Below are positions 8,406-17,399 of a stretch of 64,000 nt of DNA, piece by piece. Numbering within the stretch: position 1 is the first letter of the stretch; the number at the start of each line of letters is the position of its first letter. Position numbers and translations under genes: made by a program. The notes under the pieces were generated by a model. That model saw only the letters and a program-made list of their open reading frames with translations, searched no databases and had not been told where the DNA came from. Source of the DNA: Herbaspirillum sp. RV1423 (GTDB lineage: Bacteria > Pseudomonadota > Gammaproteobacteria > Burkholderiales > Burkholderiaceae_D); NCBI RefSeq assembly GCF_000577615.1, contig NZ_CBXX010000007.1, positions 163,602 to 227,601 on the forward strand, written 5' to 3'.

Positions 8406-9578
8406 ATGCAAAAATCATTCTTCGGTCTTGTCGGCGTCGGATATGTTTCGCTGAATCTTTCATTGCTGCTCTCCGACGCCCACGCTGCTACGAACGCGCA
8501 CAACAAGATCAAGACGACACCCGCACCAACGCCGTTACAGATTGAGTTGGTCGTCAGAACCGTCAATAATTTCAAGACGAAGAAAGACATAAGCGATTTT
8601 TTCAGGCATGCGAAGAAGGCCCATGTGACCCTTGTTCATCTCAACGTCAAACAGGATGAAGACGATGAGCGCCCCTCCGGCCAAGTCTACTATGCCAGCA
8701 GCATCGCGCAGATTGCCGCAGGCTACGAGAAGTTCGATGTCCTCGCAGCCGCCATCGCCGAAGGCCATCGGCTCGGCATCAAAGTCTATGCGTGGATGCC
8801 GCAATTCCATGATCAGGCCGCGATGCGACTGCACCCGGAATGGCAGATGCAGTCTGCCGAAGAAGGCAGCAGCCGGGCATATAAAGGAAAAAATAACACC
8901 GAATTCTTCATCAACCCGATCAATCCCGATGTGCAAGCCTATGAGCGTAGTCTTATCGCGGAAGTCGCGCGCAACTATCGTGTCGATGGCATTTCGCTCG
9001 ACTGGCTGCGCTTCGACGATGTCAACATGGATGTCGGCGACTATACACGCCAGCTTGCGATACAGGAAATCGGCATTGATCCCTTGCTGCTGAACTACGC
9101 TGAGCCCTCTGCGTCCTCCGCTGCCTGGCAACGATGGCGTGCAAGAAAAATAGGCGCCTATGTCCGCGGCGTACGAGAAACGTTGAAGGATGTCCGACCA
9201 GGTGTGAAACTGGCCGCCTTCCTGTTGCCGCCGGAATTCACCGAGGTCGGCCAGAACCTGGCCGCCTTCAGCGCCGATTTGGACGAAGTATTGCCGATGG
9301 CATACTTTAAGGATTGGGGACGATCGGCCGGTTGGGTGAGTGGCAAGCTTATGCAGGACGTCGTACGTAAAAAGAGCAGCAGTACGCAAATCAAACCTAC
9401 GCTCGACGGTACCGGAACGGAGAAACAGAACATCGGCATTCTGATCGATATCCGGAAGATGTTTCCGGAAGTGCGATCGATTGCCTGGTTTTCGGCGGTC
9501 TACTGGCAGCCGGCGGAGATGGAGCGCATCGCCGCCATGCACAAAGCCGCGATGAGAGCGCGGCAGGCAGTGAATTGA
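8406..9578 (+). CDS. Exported glycoside-hydrolase-like protein (GHL10/YddW type) in the pga operon
   Basis: 390 residues, seven bases after pgaD and so almost certainly co-transcribed. Signal peptide about 1-28 (cleavage near AHA-AT). The rest is a TIM-barrel glycoside-hydrolase-like domain of the COG1649/GHL10 type: KVYAWMPQFHD, VDGISLDWLRFDD (about 193-206, the usual acid-bearing strand), KLAAFLLPPEF, EVLPMAYFKDW and SIAWFSAVYW. Canonical pga operons end at pgaD. The gene may supply a PNAG-cleaving or remodelling activity in the periplasm, replacing the degenerate glycosidase domain of this PgaB. That role is inference. Confidence 0.82.
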   Translation: MQKSFFGLVGVGYVSLNLSLLLSDAHAATNAHNKIKTTPAPTPLQIELVVRTVNNFKTKKDISDFFRHAKKAHVTLVHLNVKQDEDDERPSGQVYYASSIAQIAAGYEKFDVLAAAIAEGHRLGIKVYAWMPQFHDQAAMRLHPEWQMQSAEEGSSRAYKGKNNTEFFINPINPDVQAYERSLIAEVARNYRVDGISLDWLRFDDVNMDVGDYTRQLAIQEIGIDPLLLNYAEPSASSAAWQRWRARKIGAYVRGVRETLKDVRPGVKLAAFLLPPEFTEVGQNLAAFSADLDEVLPMAYFKDWGRSAGWVSGKLMQDVVRKKSSSTQIKPTLDGTGTEKQNIGILIDIRKMFPEVRSIAWFSAVYWQPAEMERIAAMHKAAMRARQAVN

Positions 9579-9661
9579 GCCGCGCGCCCGGCGGATATCG
9601 CCAAAGTTCTGAAAGCACGATTTATCGAACAACACTGGCGAGGAAAAATCCTCTACCCAGG

Positions 9662-9808
9662 TTATTGATAAGAGTCCGAAATGCGATATCGAGCCAGACG
9701 GATTGACGCCCAGACCGGATTTCCGCAGCGGCGATACACGCTATAGAATCTGAAAAAATCGTCGAGTTTCATATCATGACCGTATTGTGATGGTTGAAAT
9801 TGCCTCAT
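9662..9808 (-). CDS. Possible small basic protein, 48 residues
   Basis: Encodes MRQFQPSQYGHDMKLDDFFR onward, with a C-terminal stretch DDFFRFYSVYRRCGNPVWAS that resembles short conserved Burkholderiales proteins of unknown function. An alternative start at 9772 gives 36 residues. The ribosome-binding site is weak. Nothing else explains this 280-bp gap. Confidence 0.4.
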   Translation of the reverse strand: MRQFQPSQYGHDMKLDDFFRFYSVYRRCGNPVWASIRLARYRISDSYQ

Positions 9809-9860
9809 GATCTTTGATTGCTTCTGCCAGAACGAGGCGTGCGGAACAGGAACACGCAAG

Positions 9861-10052
9861 TCAATAGCCTCTCTTGGCGCGCGCAATCACATCGTTGGCC
9901 AGCAACCGGACGGCGGCAATCGCCGTGCCGTCCAGCTTGGCTCGTTCGTCGCACAGCAGGAGCAGCAAGTGATGCATTTCCGACAGCAAATCATTGAGGG
10001 CGTTATTCAGGACCAGCAAAGACTCGATGGCATCATCTGATGATTGATTCAT
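9861..10052 (-). CDS. Small hypothetical protein, 63 residues
   Basis: Preceded by a good ribosome-binding site (GAAGGGA). The product is a compact, helix-forming, Leu-rich soluble protein (ALNDLLSEMHHLLLLLCDER) without signal peptide. It recalls short Pseudomonas/Burkholderia proteins of unknown function, but I cannot name a family. Lies downstream of the AraC-type regulator on the same strand. Confidence 0.6.
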   Translation of the reverse strand: MNQSSDDAIESLLVLNNALNDLLSEMHHLLLLLCDERAKLDGTAIAAVRLLANDVIARAKRGY

Positions 10053-10161
10053 GGTCGTTCCCTTCTATGATCGGGATGGAACAAAAGGCGGTAGCCGGCG
10101 ACAGCGCAAGTCCGCTACCGCGCGGGTAGCCGAGCGTTGATGAAACAATGCGCTTCCCATC

Positions 10162-11247
10162 TCATCTTCCGCTCTTGCTGTACGCCAGCTCCACCGGTTC
10201 GCTTGCGCGTAATAGCTGCCGCGGTTGCAATGCCCTTTCGCTGCGTCGGTACTCGCATGGCGAGGTGTCGAGGTGCTTGCGAAACAGCTTGGCGACGTGC
10301 TCACCGCTGAAGAATCCGCAGCGTCGCGCAATCTTGTCGACCGGCAGATCGGTTTCCCGTAAATGCTGGCGTACGGCCTCCAGACGAATCTTCATAAGAA
10401 AGCTATGCGGCGTCTGTCCCGTCTCGCGCTTGAACTGGCGCTGGAAGTTGCGCTCGCTCATGGAGACGAAATTGGCCACGTCAACTATGCTGATCGACGA
10501 CGCCATATGCTCCTCGAGCCAACGCAGTGCTTTGTGGATCCGGCCGTTCCTGAGCGATTCATCGACGCGATGCGTGGTCTGCGGATGAGGGTGAGGATTT
10601 TCGCGTTGGCGCTGATAAGTGACCAGGCTTTGCGCCACGCGCTTCGCAAGCGTGGAACCCAGATCTTCCTCGAGCAAGCGTAGTGCAATATCTGCGCCGG
10701 TACCGGCATCGCTGGAAGTGAAAATGTTGCCGTCCTGGAAAATCAGGGTATCGCGCTCCACAACAATCAATGGAAACTCCTGCTGCAATTTATCCCGCAA
10801 AGCCCAGTGTGTCGTTGCTCGTCGATTATTGAGCAGACCGGTCGCTCCGAGTACGAAGACACCCGTGCATAACGCAGCGGTGCGACGTATGCTGGAGTGC
10901 GTATCTTGCAGCCATTGGATCAACCTGGGATCGCGATAGGCATCGAAATTTCCGCTGCCGCTGGCAATGATCAAACTGTCCAAATTATGCGCGTCGGCGG
11001 GCGGCAACGGACTTGTCATCACCGCCACCGACGACGACGACATGATCATTCCTCCCGATGGCGACAGCAGCGACAGCCTGTAGCCTGTCGACCCCGAAAA
11101 TACCGAAGAAATCAGCTTGTCGCCCACGACAAAAACCTCCGCGGCACCGACGATGTCGGCCAGGATAACGCCATCTGAGACGATGATGCCGATATGCCTG
11201 ATGGCTGTACGATCTTCAGCCGACTGTATTGTTTGAAAACTTTCCAT
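10162..11247 (-). CDS. GlxA-type AraC-family transcriptional regulator
   Basis: 361 residues from the ATG at 11247, which has GGAGAG nine bases upstream; an ATG at 11310 lacks one. The N-terminal DJ-1/PfpI (GATase1-like) domain spans about 15-180, with the nucleophile-elbow region AALCTGVFVLGATGLL. The C-terminal double helix-turn-helix has SISIVDVANFVSMSERNFQR and the AraC signature DKIARRCGFFSGEHVAKLFR. GlxA-type regulators often sense small amines or metabolites. Its position between pga and the Gly-rich secreted proteins makes either a possible target. Confidence 0.9.
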   Translation of the reverse strand: MESFQTIQSAEDRTAIRHIGIIVSDGVILADIVGAAEVFVVGDKLISSVFSGSTGYRLSLLSPSGGMIMSSSSVAVMTSPLPPADAHNLDSLIIASGSGNFDAYRDPRLIQWLQDTHSSIRRTAALCTGVFVLGATGLLNNRRATTHWALRDKLQQEFPLIVVERDTLIFQDGNIFTSSDAGTGADIALRLLEEDLGSTLAKRVAQSLVTYQRQRENPHPHPQTTHRVDESLRNGRIHKALRWLEEHMASSISIVDVANFVSMSERNFQRQFKRETGQTPHSFLMKIRLEAVRQHLRETDLPVDKIARRCGFFSGEHVAKLFRKHLDTSPCEYRRSERALQPRQLLRASEPVELAYSKSGR

Positions 11248-11505
11248 TTTTACGAATCTCTCCAGATAACTGACGATTCTTTCGCACCCGCCGTTTTCCG
11301 ACAGGTCCATCTTTTGTGGAATTTTTCTACTGCTGTTCGTTAAATAAAACGACTCGAAACATGTTTTTAATTAACAGCATTGCGAACAGCGAATACAACA
11401 CAACGATCCGCTCTCCGCCCCTGCCGGCACTTCATGAAAATCCGGCTCCCACCCCTTTTTAAATCATTGCATTGCCACTTGCTGCGGTCTCCTCCAACAG
11501 CTTCG

Positions 11506-11763
11506 TTATTTGTGTGCAATGTCATCTTTGAGCCGCCCGATATCCAAAGTCAGTTCGGCCACTAGCTGTTTTAGTCTGCTGTTCTCTTCTTGCAGCACTT
11601 TCAAATCGTTCGAATACTCGGGATGCGCTCCGTATTGCTTTTTCCAGCTTAGAAAGGTCTTCTGTGAAACGCCTGTCTGCTGAAGAACATCCGCCAACGG
11701 TATGCCCAATTCTTCTTGTTTGAGTGCTGCTGCGATTTGCTCTCTTGTGGCGTTCCGCTTCAT
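11506..11763 (-). CDS. IS3 OrfA-like HTH/leucine-zipper protein without OrfB (second copy)
   Basis: 85 residues from the ATG at 11763, preceded by AGAGAGG. It aligns over its whole length with the 2284-2541 protein: shared IAAAL, a GIPL/GMPL turn, the TGVS recognition turn and a LQEEN-RLK zipper. No OrfB, -1 frameshift site or inverted repeats are visible. Orientation is opposite to the first copy, so the two bracket pga and the AraC gene. Confidence 0.7.
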   Translation of the reverse strand: MKRNATREQIAAALKQEELGIPLADVLQQTGVSQKTFLSWKKQYGAHPEYSNDLKVLQEENSRLKQLVAELTLDIGRLKDDIAHK

Positions 11764-11820
11764 TCCATAGCCTCTCTTCTTGGTGTCAGTGAAACAGGGA
11801 AGCACAAGGACTCCGGCAAA

Positions 11821-12672
11821 TTACTTGCCTTCAGCAACGGCATCCGTGATCGGTTTCGCCTCCGGCTCGTCATGCGTGACGGCTGCAACCGCCACATTGG
11901 CATCTGCCGGAACTGGTGCCGTGGCTGGTGCCACTGTCGCTGGCGCTGCCTCAAGAGGTTCGACGCCGAGGCGGCGACGGACAAATGGATCGGTGTATTG
12001 CTCCCGTGACTGATTCAGACTGGTGGTCGCAATTGAAGGAGGCGCCGCCGACGGACAGGAACGACCGGTAGCTTCAACTGCTTTGCGATTTGCCGCACTC
12101 TGGCAGAGCAAGGCCAGCGCCACATCATTGAGTCCCATGGCGCGAAACTCCCTGGAGTCCAGGCGCCGAACGCAAGCTTCATCAACCATCGTGGTGCCGC
12201 CGGTAGCGCCGAATCCGACAACCGACAGTCCGAACGAAGACGATCCCATACACGTATCGGAAAACGTCGACGTCAGCGAAGGTGCCGCCATCGCAGGCGC
12301 TGAGCGAACGGTATAGCTGCCGCCGTAGTCGACTGTCGCCTTTGTGCTGGCGGCACCGGCGCCAACGTCGGCGGCAGAACCAGCGCCCGTACCTGTCGTC
12401 CCGGAAGTCAGCGATACGGTGACGGTGGACGTGTTTCCGGATGCACTGCCTCCGGTCGCCGCCCCGCCAGTGGCGGAGCCCCCGGTGGCTGCGCCACCGC
12501 TTGCCGATCCGCCTGCTCCGCCTGCTCCGCCGTTCGCAGTCGATGACGAACTGGACGAAGGCGACGAACCTCCTCCATTACCGCCATTGCCTCCGCCATC
12601 TCCCGATCCGGCCCATGCTGTTGGCAGAGCAAATATCGAGGCTGCCAACATCCCCGCTAACTTGTTTTTCAC
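11821..12672 (-). CDS. Exported Gly/Ala/Ser-rich repetitive protein
   Basis: 283 residues from a GTG at 12672 with AAGGGAG upstream. Signal peptide about 1-21 (cleavage near AWA-GS). Residues 22-110 are low complexity, with repeats of GGAATGGSATGG type. The remainder is a compact region with two Cys pairs (DTCMGSSSFGLS ... DEACVRRLD; LLCQSAANRK ... GRSCPS) and a Pro/Ala tail. The DEACVRRL/LCQS region looks like a real folded domain, but I do not recognise it. Secretion and a matrix or surface role are inferred from composition and proximity to pga. Confidence 0.82.
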   Translation of the reverse strand: MKNKLAGMLAASIFALPTAWAGSGDGGGNGGNGGGSSPSSSSSSTANGGAGGAGGSASGGAATGGSATGGAATGGSASGNTSTVTVSLTSGTTGTGAGSAADVGAGAASTKATVDYGGSYTVRSAPAMAAPSLTSTFSDTCMGSSSFGLSVVGFGATGGTTMVDEACVRRLDSREFRAMGLNDVALALLCQSAANRKAVEATGRSCPSAAPPSIATTSLNQSREQYTDPFVRRRLGVEPLEAAPATVAPATAPVPADANVAVAAVTHDEPEAKPITDAVAEGK

Positions 12673-12758
12673 GGTCCACTCCCTTGTATTTTCTTGTTTC
12701 GCGGCGGGAGAGCCTTTGGGCCCTCCTGCTTTCTCTATTGCGTCACATTGGAACTGGA

Positions 12759-13337
12759 TCAGTGAATGAACGCTGTAGCGGCAGAGTTGCCACCGTTACC
12801 GCCGTTACCCGCTGTCGCCGGACCGCTCATGACATTACCGCCCTTGGTCACGGAAAGCGCCGAGCCGCCGTTGTTGCTGTTGCCGCTTGCCGATGCGTCT
12901 GCCGAACCGGTCGACGAAAAAGTCTTGCCGCCGATTGCTACGGCATTGCCGTTAGCCGTTTGCGTGTTGCCGGAGGTGGTGCTTGCCGCCGGATGGAAAC
13001 CGCTCGGTGTGCCGCTGCCGGAAGTACGTCCGGCAGTGGTATTGCCGCCTGCTGCATTGACGCCGCCGGTCACTGTGCGATTGCCCCCTGTATTTGCGAC
13101 GCCGCCATAGTTGCCCTGGACCGCACCGCCGCCGGTCGCTGCTGCACCGGTAGTAGCGCCGCCTGTTGCATTGCCCGATGCAGCATTGCCGCCAGCACCG
13201 CCGTTACCGCCGGTTGAGGCGACAACGGTATTGATGCGTGTCGAATTCGACGCTTGCTGTTGGCTAGGGCCTTGATGGGCGATAGCCGGTACGACGAACA
13301 ATGTGGCTACGATTGCTGCGATGGTTTGCTTTTTCAT
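12759..13337 (-). CDS. Exported Gly/Asn/Ser/Thr-rich protein
   Basis: 192 residues from the ATG at 13337, preceded by AGGAG eight bases away. Signal peptide about 1-20 (VVPAIA-HQ). The mature protein is almost entirely low complexity, with GGNGG, ATGG, SGN and TANGN motifs, and no cysteines. Upstream partner of the other Gly-rich gene (86-bp gap), so the two probably form an operon. The composition suits a disordered or fibrous extracellular protein. No family assigned. Confidence 0.8.
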   Translation of the reverse strand: MKKQTIAAIVATLFVVPAIAHQGPSQQQASNSTRINTVVASTGGNGGAGGNAASGNATGGATTGAAATGGGAVQGNYGGVANTGGNRTVTGGVNAAGGNTTAGRTSGSGTPSGFHPAASTTSGNTQTANGNAVAIGGKTFSSTGSADASASGNSNNGGSALSVTKGGNVMSGPATAGNGGNGGNSAATAFIH

Positions 13338-14302
13338 TTTTACTTCTCCTGAAAGGACGTTGGATGCTTCACAAAACGGACTTATTAAAAAGGTCCTGTG
13401 CCGCCATTCGCCAATACAAGCCACGCTGCAATCGCTGCTCTCTCTTTTGAAAACTATCTCGTCGGCGCCATCGCTTGCTGCATATGCTTGTTTGGTTGAG
13501 TTGATATTAGGACGCTTGTTAAATTCGTTTGCGACAAAACCTTGTCAGCGAAAGACGCCATGGATGGCGCTTTTAGCCAAGCCTCGGGAAGATTGCAAAC
13601 AGAAAATCTTCTTCGTAGTGAGGAATACATGCCGACGCCTTTGCCCTTTCGGAAACGATGAACAAATGACTTTTCGCAAATGAGCCTCCACATGACATCG
13701 GGCTCTGGGTCGCAAGAAGAAATATCAATTTCAAAATCAATGCATCCCCAAACAACGAGGAAGCTGTACTGAGCAGATGGGACGTTCGTCGAAAGAATTG
13801 ATATACGGTAGCTGCGGCAAGCCAAGGAAATAGACCTGATGGCAAGACGAGCTTCCGTCAATGAGAGAGAGAAAGACTGCGCGAGCCGGTATGACAGGCA
13901 ACGCTTTCCGTGACGCTCTCAACTACCGACGAATGAATTGGGGGGAGGGGACACCGTTCGGTAAAAGGATGAAGCTGAAGTCAATTTACAGTAGAAATGG
14001 TTTTATTGACAACACAAATATACCTGGCATGAGTATTTTTTTGCGAATAGTCCACGGTTACCGGGTTTCCGCCTGCGTGGCAGCCCTCTTGAGTAATGCC
14101 CTTTGAAAACATTGGGAATTTGCACTAAAAATTGGCCCATATTCACGACACAATTCCATCCCGGCAATCAGATAGGGGAAGAGTTTCCAGCGATTGATAT
14201 GACATTGATGGGGATGACTTCAGCGAGGCCGCAAAACGTTCTCAAACACACCTCGCGCCATCTCGGCAAATCCCCTATGTCAGGATGGTTGTCGCGTTAA
14301 CT
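13338..14302. other. Long AT-richer stretch without a recognisable gene
   Basis: Nearly 1 kb. Several open frames exist on both strands, but none has a ribosome-binding site together with a plausible protein. This is the left edge of the AT-richer stress island. Confidence 0.55.
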
Positions 14303-14339
14303 TAGAACTCATTTCATAGATAGGCGTGAGATGCGTTCC
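14303..14339. repeat. Solo REP-like palindromic repeat
   Basis: Begins TAGAACTCATTTCAT and ends GTGAGATGCGTTCCA. The two ends form an imperfect 12-bp inverted repeat around an AGATAGGC loop. Same family as the repeats at 19070, 21124, 25241 and 60625. Confidence 0.85.
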
Positions 14340-14490
14340 AACTTTATTGGTGCATGGTCCTCGACGTCTATTACCGCAAGATCATCAGGCATGAAGTGCA
14401 TATCGCGGAGTCGGCTGAACCGGGATCGCCGTTACTGTGCAGAGCCAATCAGTGCGCCGACATCGACAGCATGTGACGGCAGGCGACTGT

Positions 14491-14504
14491 TTGACGTAGA
14501 TCAA
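14491..14504. promoter_or_regulatory. FNR-like box for the baeRF-like gene
   Basis: TTGACGTAGATCAA, nine of ten consensus positions. A TATTTA element at 14522-14527 puts the box at about -41.5 of a class II promoter, with the start codon at 14622. Confidence 0.7.
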
Positions 14505-14621
14505 CGCATTCTTGGCTGCGCTATTTAAACTGTGCGTATGTGATAACGATCAAGCGAAGTATCGAATACGCTCCCCCGTTTCATCTTTTTTCTAAAAACC
14601 CACATTTTGAGGAGATATTTT

Positions 14622-15005
14622 ATGTCGACCACCCATGTCGTCGTCTGGATCGATCACAAGGAAGCACATGTCATCCACTTCACGCCGGAAGCTGCGGAGA
14701 ATGAAATCGTCCATAGTCATTCGACACATCCGCATCTACATGTGAAATCAGGCATACAGGGTTCAGGGCATGCCGCCGAAAACGTTTCCTTTTTCAACGA
14801 TGTCGCGAACGCCATCAAGGACTCTCTTGAAATCCTCATTGTCGGACCGGGATTTGAAAAACTGAATTTGATGAAGCACTTGCTGAAGCATCAAAGTGCA
14901 GTGGCTGAAAAAGTGCTGAGTGTAGAGACTGTCGACCATCCGACAGACGCTCAAATACTTGAATATGCCCGCAAGTATTTCCGTCGCGCAGACCGCCTGC
15001 GATAG
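14622..15005 (+). CDS. baeRF/host-attachment-like stress protein (translational machinery protein family)
   Basis: 127 residues from the ATG at 14622, eight bases after GAGGAG; the upstream in-frame start at 14607 is inside that site. The opening HVVVWIDHKEAHVIHF and later LEILIVGPGFEKLNLMKHLL are the two beta-strand signatures of the eRF1-domain-like baeRF/host-attachment superfamily. Members are short cytosolic proteins thought to act at the ribosome. The FNR-like box about 125 bp upstream suggests induction in low oxygen. Confidence 0.75.
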   Translation: MSTTHVVVWIDHKEAHVIHFTPEAAENEIVHSHSTHPHLHVKSGIQGSGHAAENVSFFNDVANAIKDSLEILIVGPGFEKLNLMKHLLKHQSAVAEKVLSVETVDHPTDAQILEYARKYFRRADRLR

Positions 15006-15215
15006 TCTCTCGATGGTGAGTGCCGGTTCGACGACTGCTCATCGTCGGCCGGCCGCACATATTCAATCGTCCTTCGCCCGTCGCTTGGAATTGATGGCAA
15101 CACCCATTGCCTGGGCAAATCGCCCGCTCACCGTCGCTTTACCCGTGACGCGTTTTTAAGCAATTTCGCCGATGGCTTGCAGCGGCGGCGGCGTATGTTT
15201 TATCATTCTTCGCGC

Positions 15216-17084
15216 TTAGCTGACGGCTGCTGCTTGCATTCCCTGCCCGGGTGTATGCGGCGCGTAGATCTCATCGATCTCTGCATGAAAATGCTGCAGC
15301 AATACATGACGTTTTAATTTCAAGGTCGGCGTCATCAAGCCGTTTTCCAGTGACCATGGCTGCGTCGTCAACCAAACCATGCGCGGGACCGCATAGACGG
15401 GAAAATGCATGCTGGCCTGCTTGACCTTACGCAGCACGGCCTCTCTTAGTATTGGCGAGTCCAAAGCGGTCTCCCCTGCCGCCAGCGACAACTCACGCAA
15501 CAATTGAGCCAGTCCGACTTGGCTCAGCACCACAAAAGCGGCAATGAATGGCCTGTTATCGCCAACCACAAATACCTGTTCAAACAAGGGATCTGCAGTG
15601 ATTGCCAGCTCCAGGTCTGCCGGCGCCAACTTCTCCCCGGTCGAAGTCACAATGATCTCCTTGATCCGGCCGATAATGCGGATGCGTCCGTCCTCCAAGA
15701 CCGCCTGGTCCCCGGTATGCAGCCAACCGTCCGGCGTCATTGCCCTGGCGCTTTCTTCAGGGCGTTTCCAATAGCCGGTCATCACGCCATCGCCACGCAC
15801 CTGCAGTTCCTGGTTCTCACCGATGCGCACAGCCACCCCTGCCAGCGGCCTGCCGACAGTGGCAGGCCAATTGTCGGTCGGTGTATTGCAGGCCACCACC
15901 GGCGATGTTTCAGTCATGCCGTAGCCTTGCACCAAGGGTAACCCCAAGCCAAGAAAACATTCGGCAACCGTGTGCGGCAAAGGCGCACCGCCGCATACGG
16001 CGATACGCAACCGCCCACCGAAGCGGTCCAACAGCTTGCGCGCCACCAATGGCTGCAGGACAGCAAACAGCAAAGGATCAAGCCAGTGCCGGGAAGCATC
16101 AGTGCTCGGCAACTGCTGATTACGGCAAAAGCGCCGCCAGCCGATTGTTTGCGCCAGCGCGAACAAGCGTTGCGCCAGCACGCCGGAAGCAGCCAGTTGC
16201 TCGAGTAATTTCGCGTGGGTGCGTTCGTAGATGCGCGGCACAGAGACCAGCACCGTAGGCCGGATCACGCTCAAATCTTCGGCAATCTGGGCGACCGATC
16301 TGACATAGGCGACGCAACTGCCGGCGGCAATCGCCAGGTAATATCCGACAGTGCGTTCAAACGTATGCGATAGCGGCAGGATCGACAAGAATACATCCTC
16401 CGACTCGACGTTCACTATTGCCATCACCGCGCGAATGTTCGACAAGATATTACGGTGCGTCAGCATGACCCCCTTGGGTCGACCTGTGGTTCCCGAGGTA
16501 TAGACGATCGCCGCCAGGGCGTCGCCCGACATTGAAGGCTTATGGTGCCCGTCCGGCAAGACGCCGCCGGCCAGCCAGGCGGGCAAGGCGATCACCAATA
16601 TCTGGTCATGACGCGCCGAGTAATGCTCGGTGAAGTCGCCGTCATCGGTCACCAGTACCGATTTCAATGACGGCATGGCCTCGCCGACGCCAACGATCGC
16701 ATCCCATTGCTCGCGCGTCGACACGGCCAGCATTGTCGCTTCGCAATCGGCGAGGATATATGCAATGCTGGCCGGGTTATCGAGCGCATGCATAGGCACC
16801 GGCACCAATCCCAGCGCCAGGCAGGCTTGATCAAGGCAGACCGCATCGATGCCGTTGGGCAACAAGATTGCAATCCGCGCCCCCTGCGGAAAGCCCAAGG
16901 CTGCCAGCGCGCTGGTCCAACTCCTGACGCGCTCGCCGATTTGTTCCCAGTTATGGGAATGCCATTGTCCCGTTATCGGATTGAAATGGCGATATGCCTC
17001 GTTATGGGGCGTCTGCTCAAGCCGCCAGTCAAACAACTGCCCCAGCGTTGCAATATCCGCCAAGCCGACTATCGTATTGTTCAT
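15216..17084 (-). CDS. Long-chain acyl-CoA synthetase (AMP-forming)
   Basis: 622 residues, ANL superfamily, FadD15-like. Phosphate-binding loop AAIVYTSGTTGRPKGVMLTH (about 195-215), adenine motif VQGYGMTETSP, the GWLHTGDQAVLEDGRI aspartate motif and the terminal IKEIIVTSTGEKLAP hinge lysine region are all present. It activates fatty acids to acyl-CoA at the inner membrane. It is a single gene with an FNR-like box 66-79 bp upstream of the start codon, so it is placed in the low-oxygen set rather than in an ordinary beta-oxidation operon. Confidence 0.9.
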   Translation of the reverse strand: MNNTIVGLADIATLGQLFDWRLEQTPHNEAYRHFNPITGQWHSHNWEQIGERVRSWTSALAALGFPQGARIAILLPNGIDAVCLDQACLALGLVPVPMHALDNPASIAYILADCEATMLAVSTREQWDAIVGVGEAMPSLKSVLVTDDGDFTEHYSARHDQILVIALPAWLAGGVLPDGHHKPSMSGDALAAIVYTSGTTGRPKGVMLTHRNILSNIRAVMAIVNVESEDVFLSILPLSHTFERTVGYYLAIAAGSCVAYVRSVAQIAEDLSVIRPTVLVSVPRIYERTHAKLLEQLAASGVLAQRLFALAQTIGWRRFCRNQQLPSTDASRHWLDPLLFAVLQPLVARKLLDRFGGRLRIAVCGGAPLPHTVAECFLGLGLPLVQGYGMTETSPVVACNTPTDNWPATVGRPLAGVAVRIGENQELQVRGDGVMTGYWKRPEESARAMTPDGWLHTGDQAVLEDGRIRIIGRIKEIIVTSTGEKLAPADLELAITADPLFEQVFVVGDNRPFIAAFVVLSQVGLAQLLRELSLAAGETALDSPILREAVLRKVKQASMHFPVYAVPRMVWLTTQPWSLENGLMTPTLKLKRHVLLQHFHAEIDEIYAPHTPGQGMQAAAVS

Positions 17085-17149
17085 GACATCCCTCTTCCTC
17101 TTTTACCTGCTATTTGTCACCACTCTAGTAGCAATGCTTCACGCCCGGA

Positions 17150-17163
17150 TTGATATGCGTCAA
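17150..17163. promoter_or_regulatory. FNR-like box for the acyl-CoA synthetase gene
   Basis: On the minus strand TTGACGCATATCAA, nine of ten consensus positions. Class II spacing predicts a start near 17115, with TAGAGT or TACTAG as -10 between 17122 and 17130. Confidence 0.65.
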
Positions 17164-17399
17164 GTTTTCATTGGTGAAGCGTAACAATTGGAGTGGAAGT
17201 GAAGGACGCTTGCCTGGAATATAGCGGGTGGTGCGAAGGCGAAGAGCGAAATCGGCGGCATGCGCGTGGCGACAGCCGAAACCGACATCTGACGCACATC
17301 GGATCCAGGCAAGATAGGCAGGTCGATGGCAAGCAGACTATTTGACGGATCATGTAATCGGTATGGCGAATCGCCGACGTGGATTGTGTTGCACCTTCC

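Noticed and set aside
8535..9635. 366-codon minus-strand frame opposite the GHL10-like gene
   Set aside because: The plus-strand protein has a signal peptide and recognisable fold; the antisense product does not.
13454..13861. 135-codon minus-strand frame in the 13.3-14.6 kb gap
   Set aside because: No ribosome-binding site, no domain-like pattern and residue composition unlike real proteins of the window.
14021..14060. Possible sigma-54 promoter (TGGCAT ... TTTGC)
   Set aside because: Spacing between GG and GC is 16 instead of 10, and no gene starts downstream.
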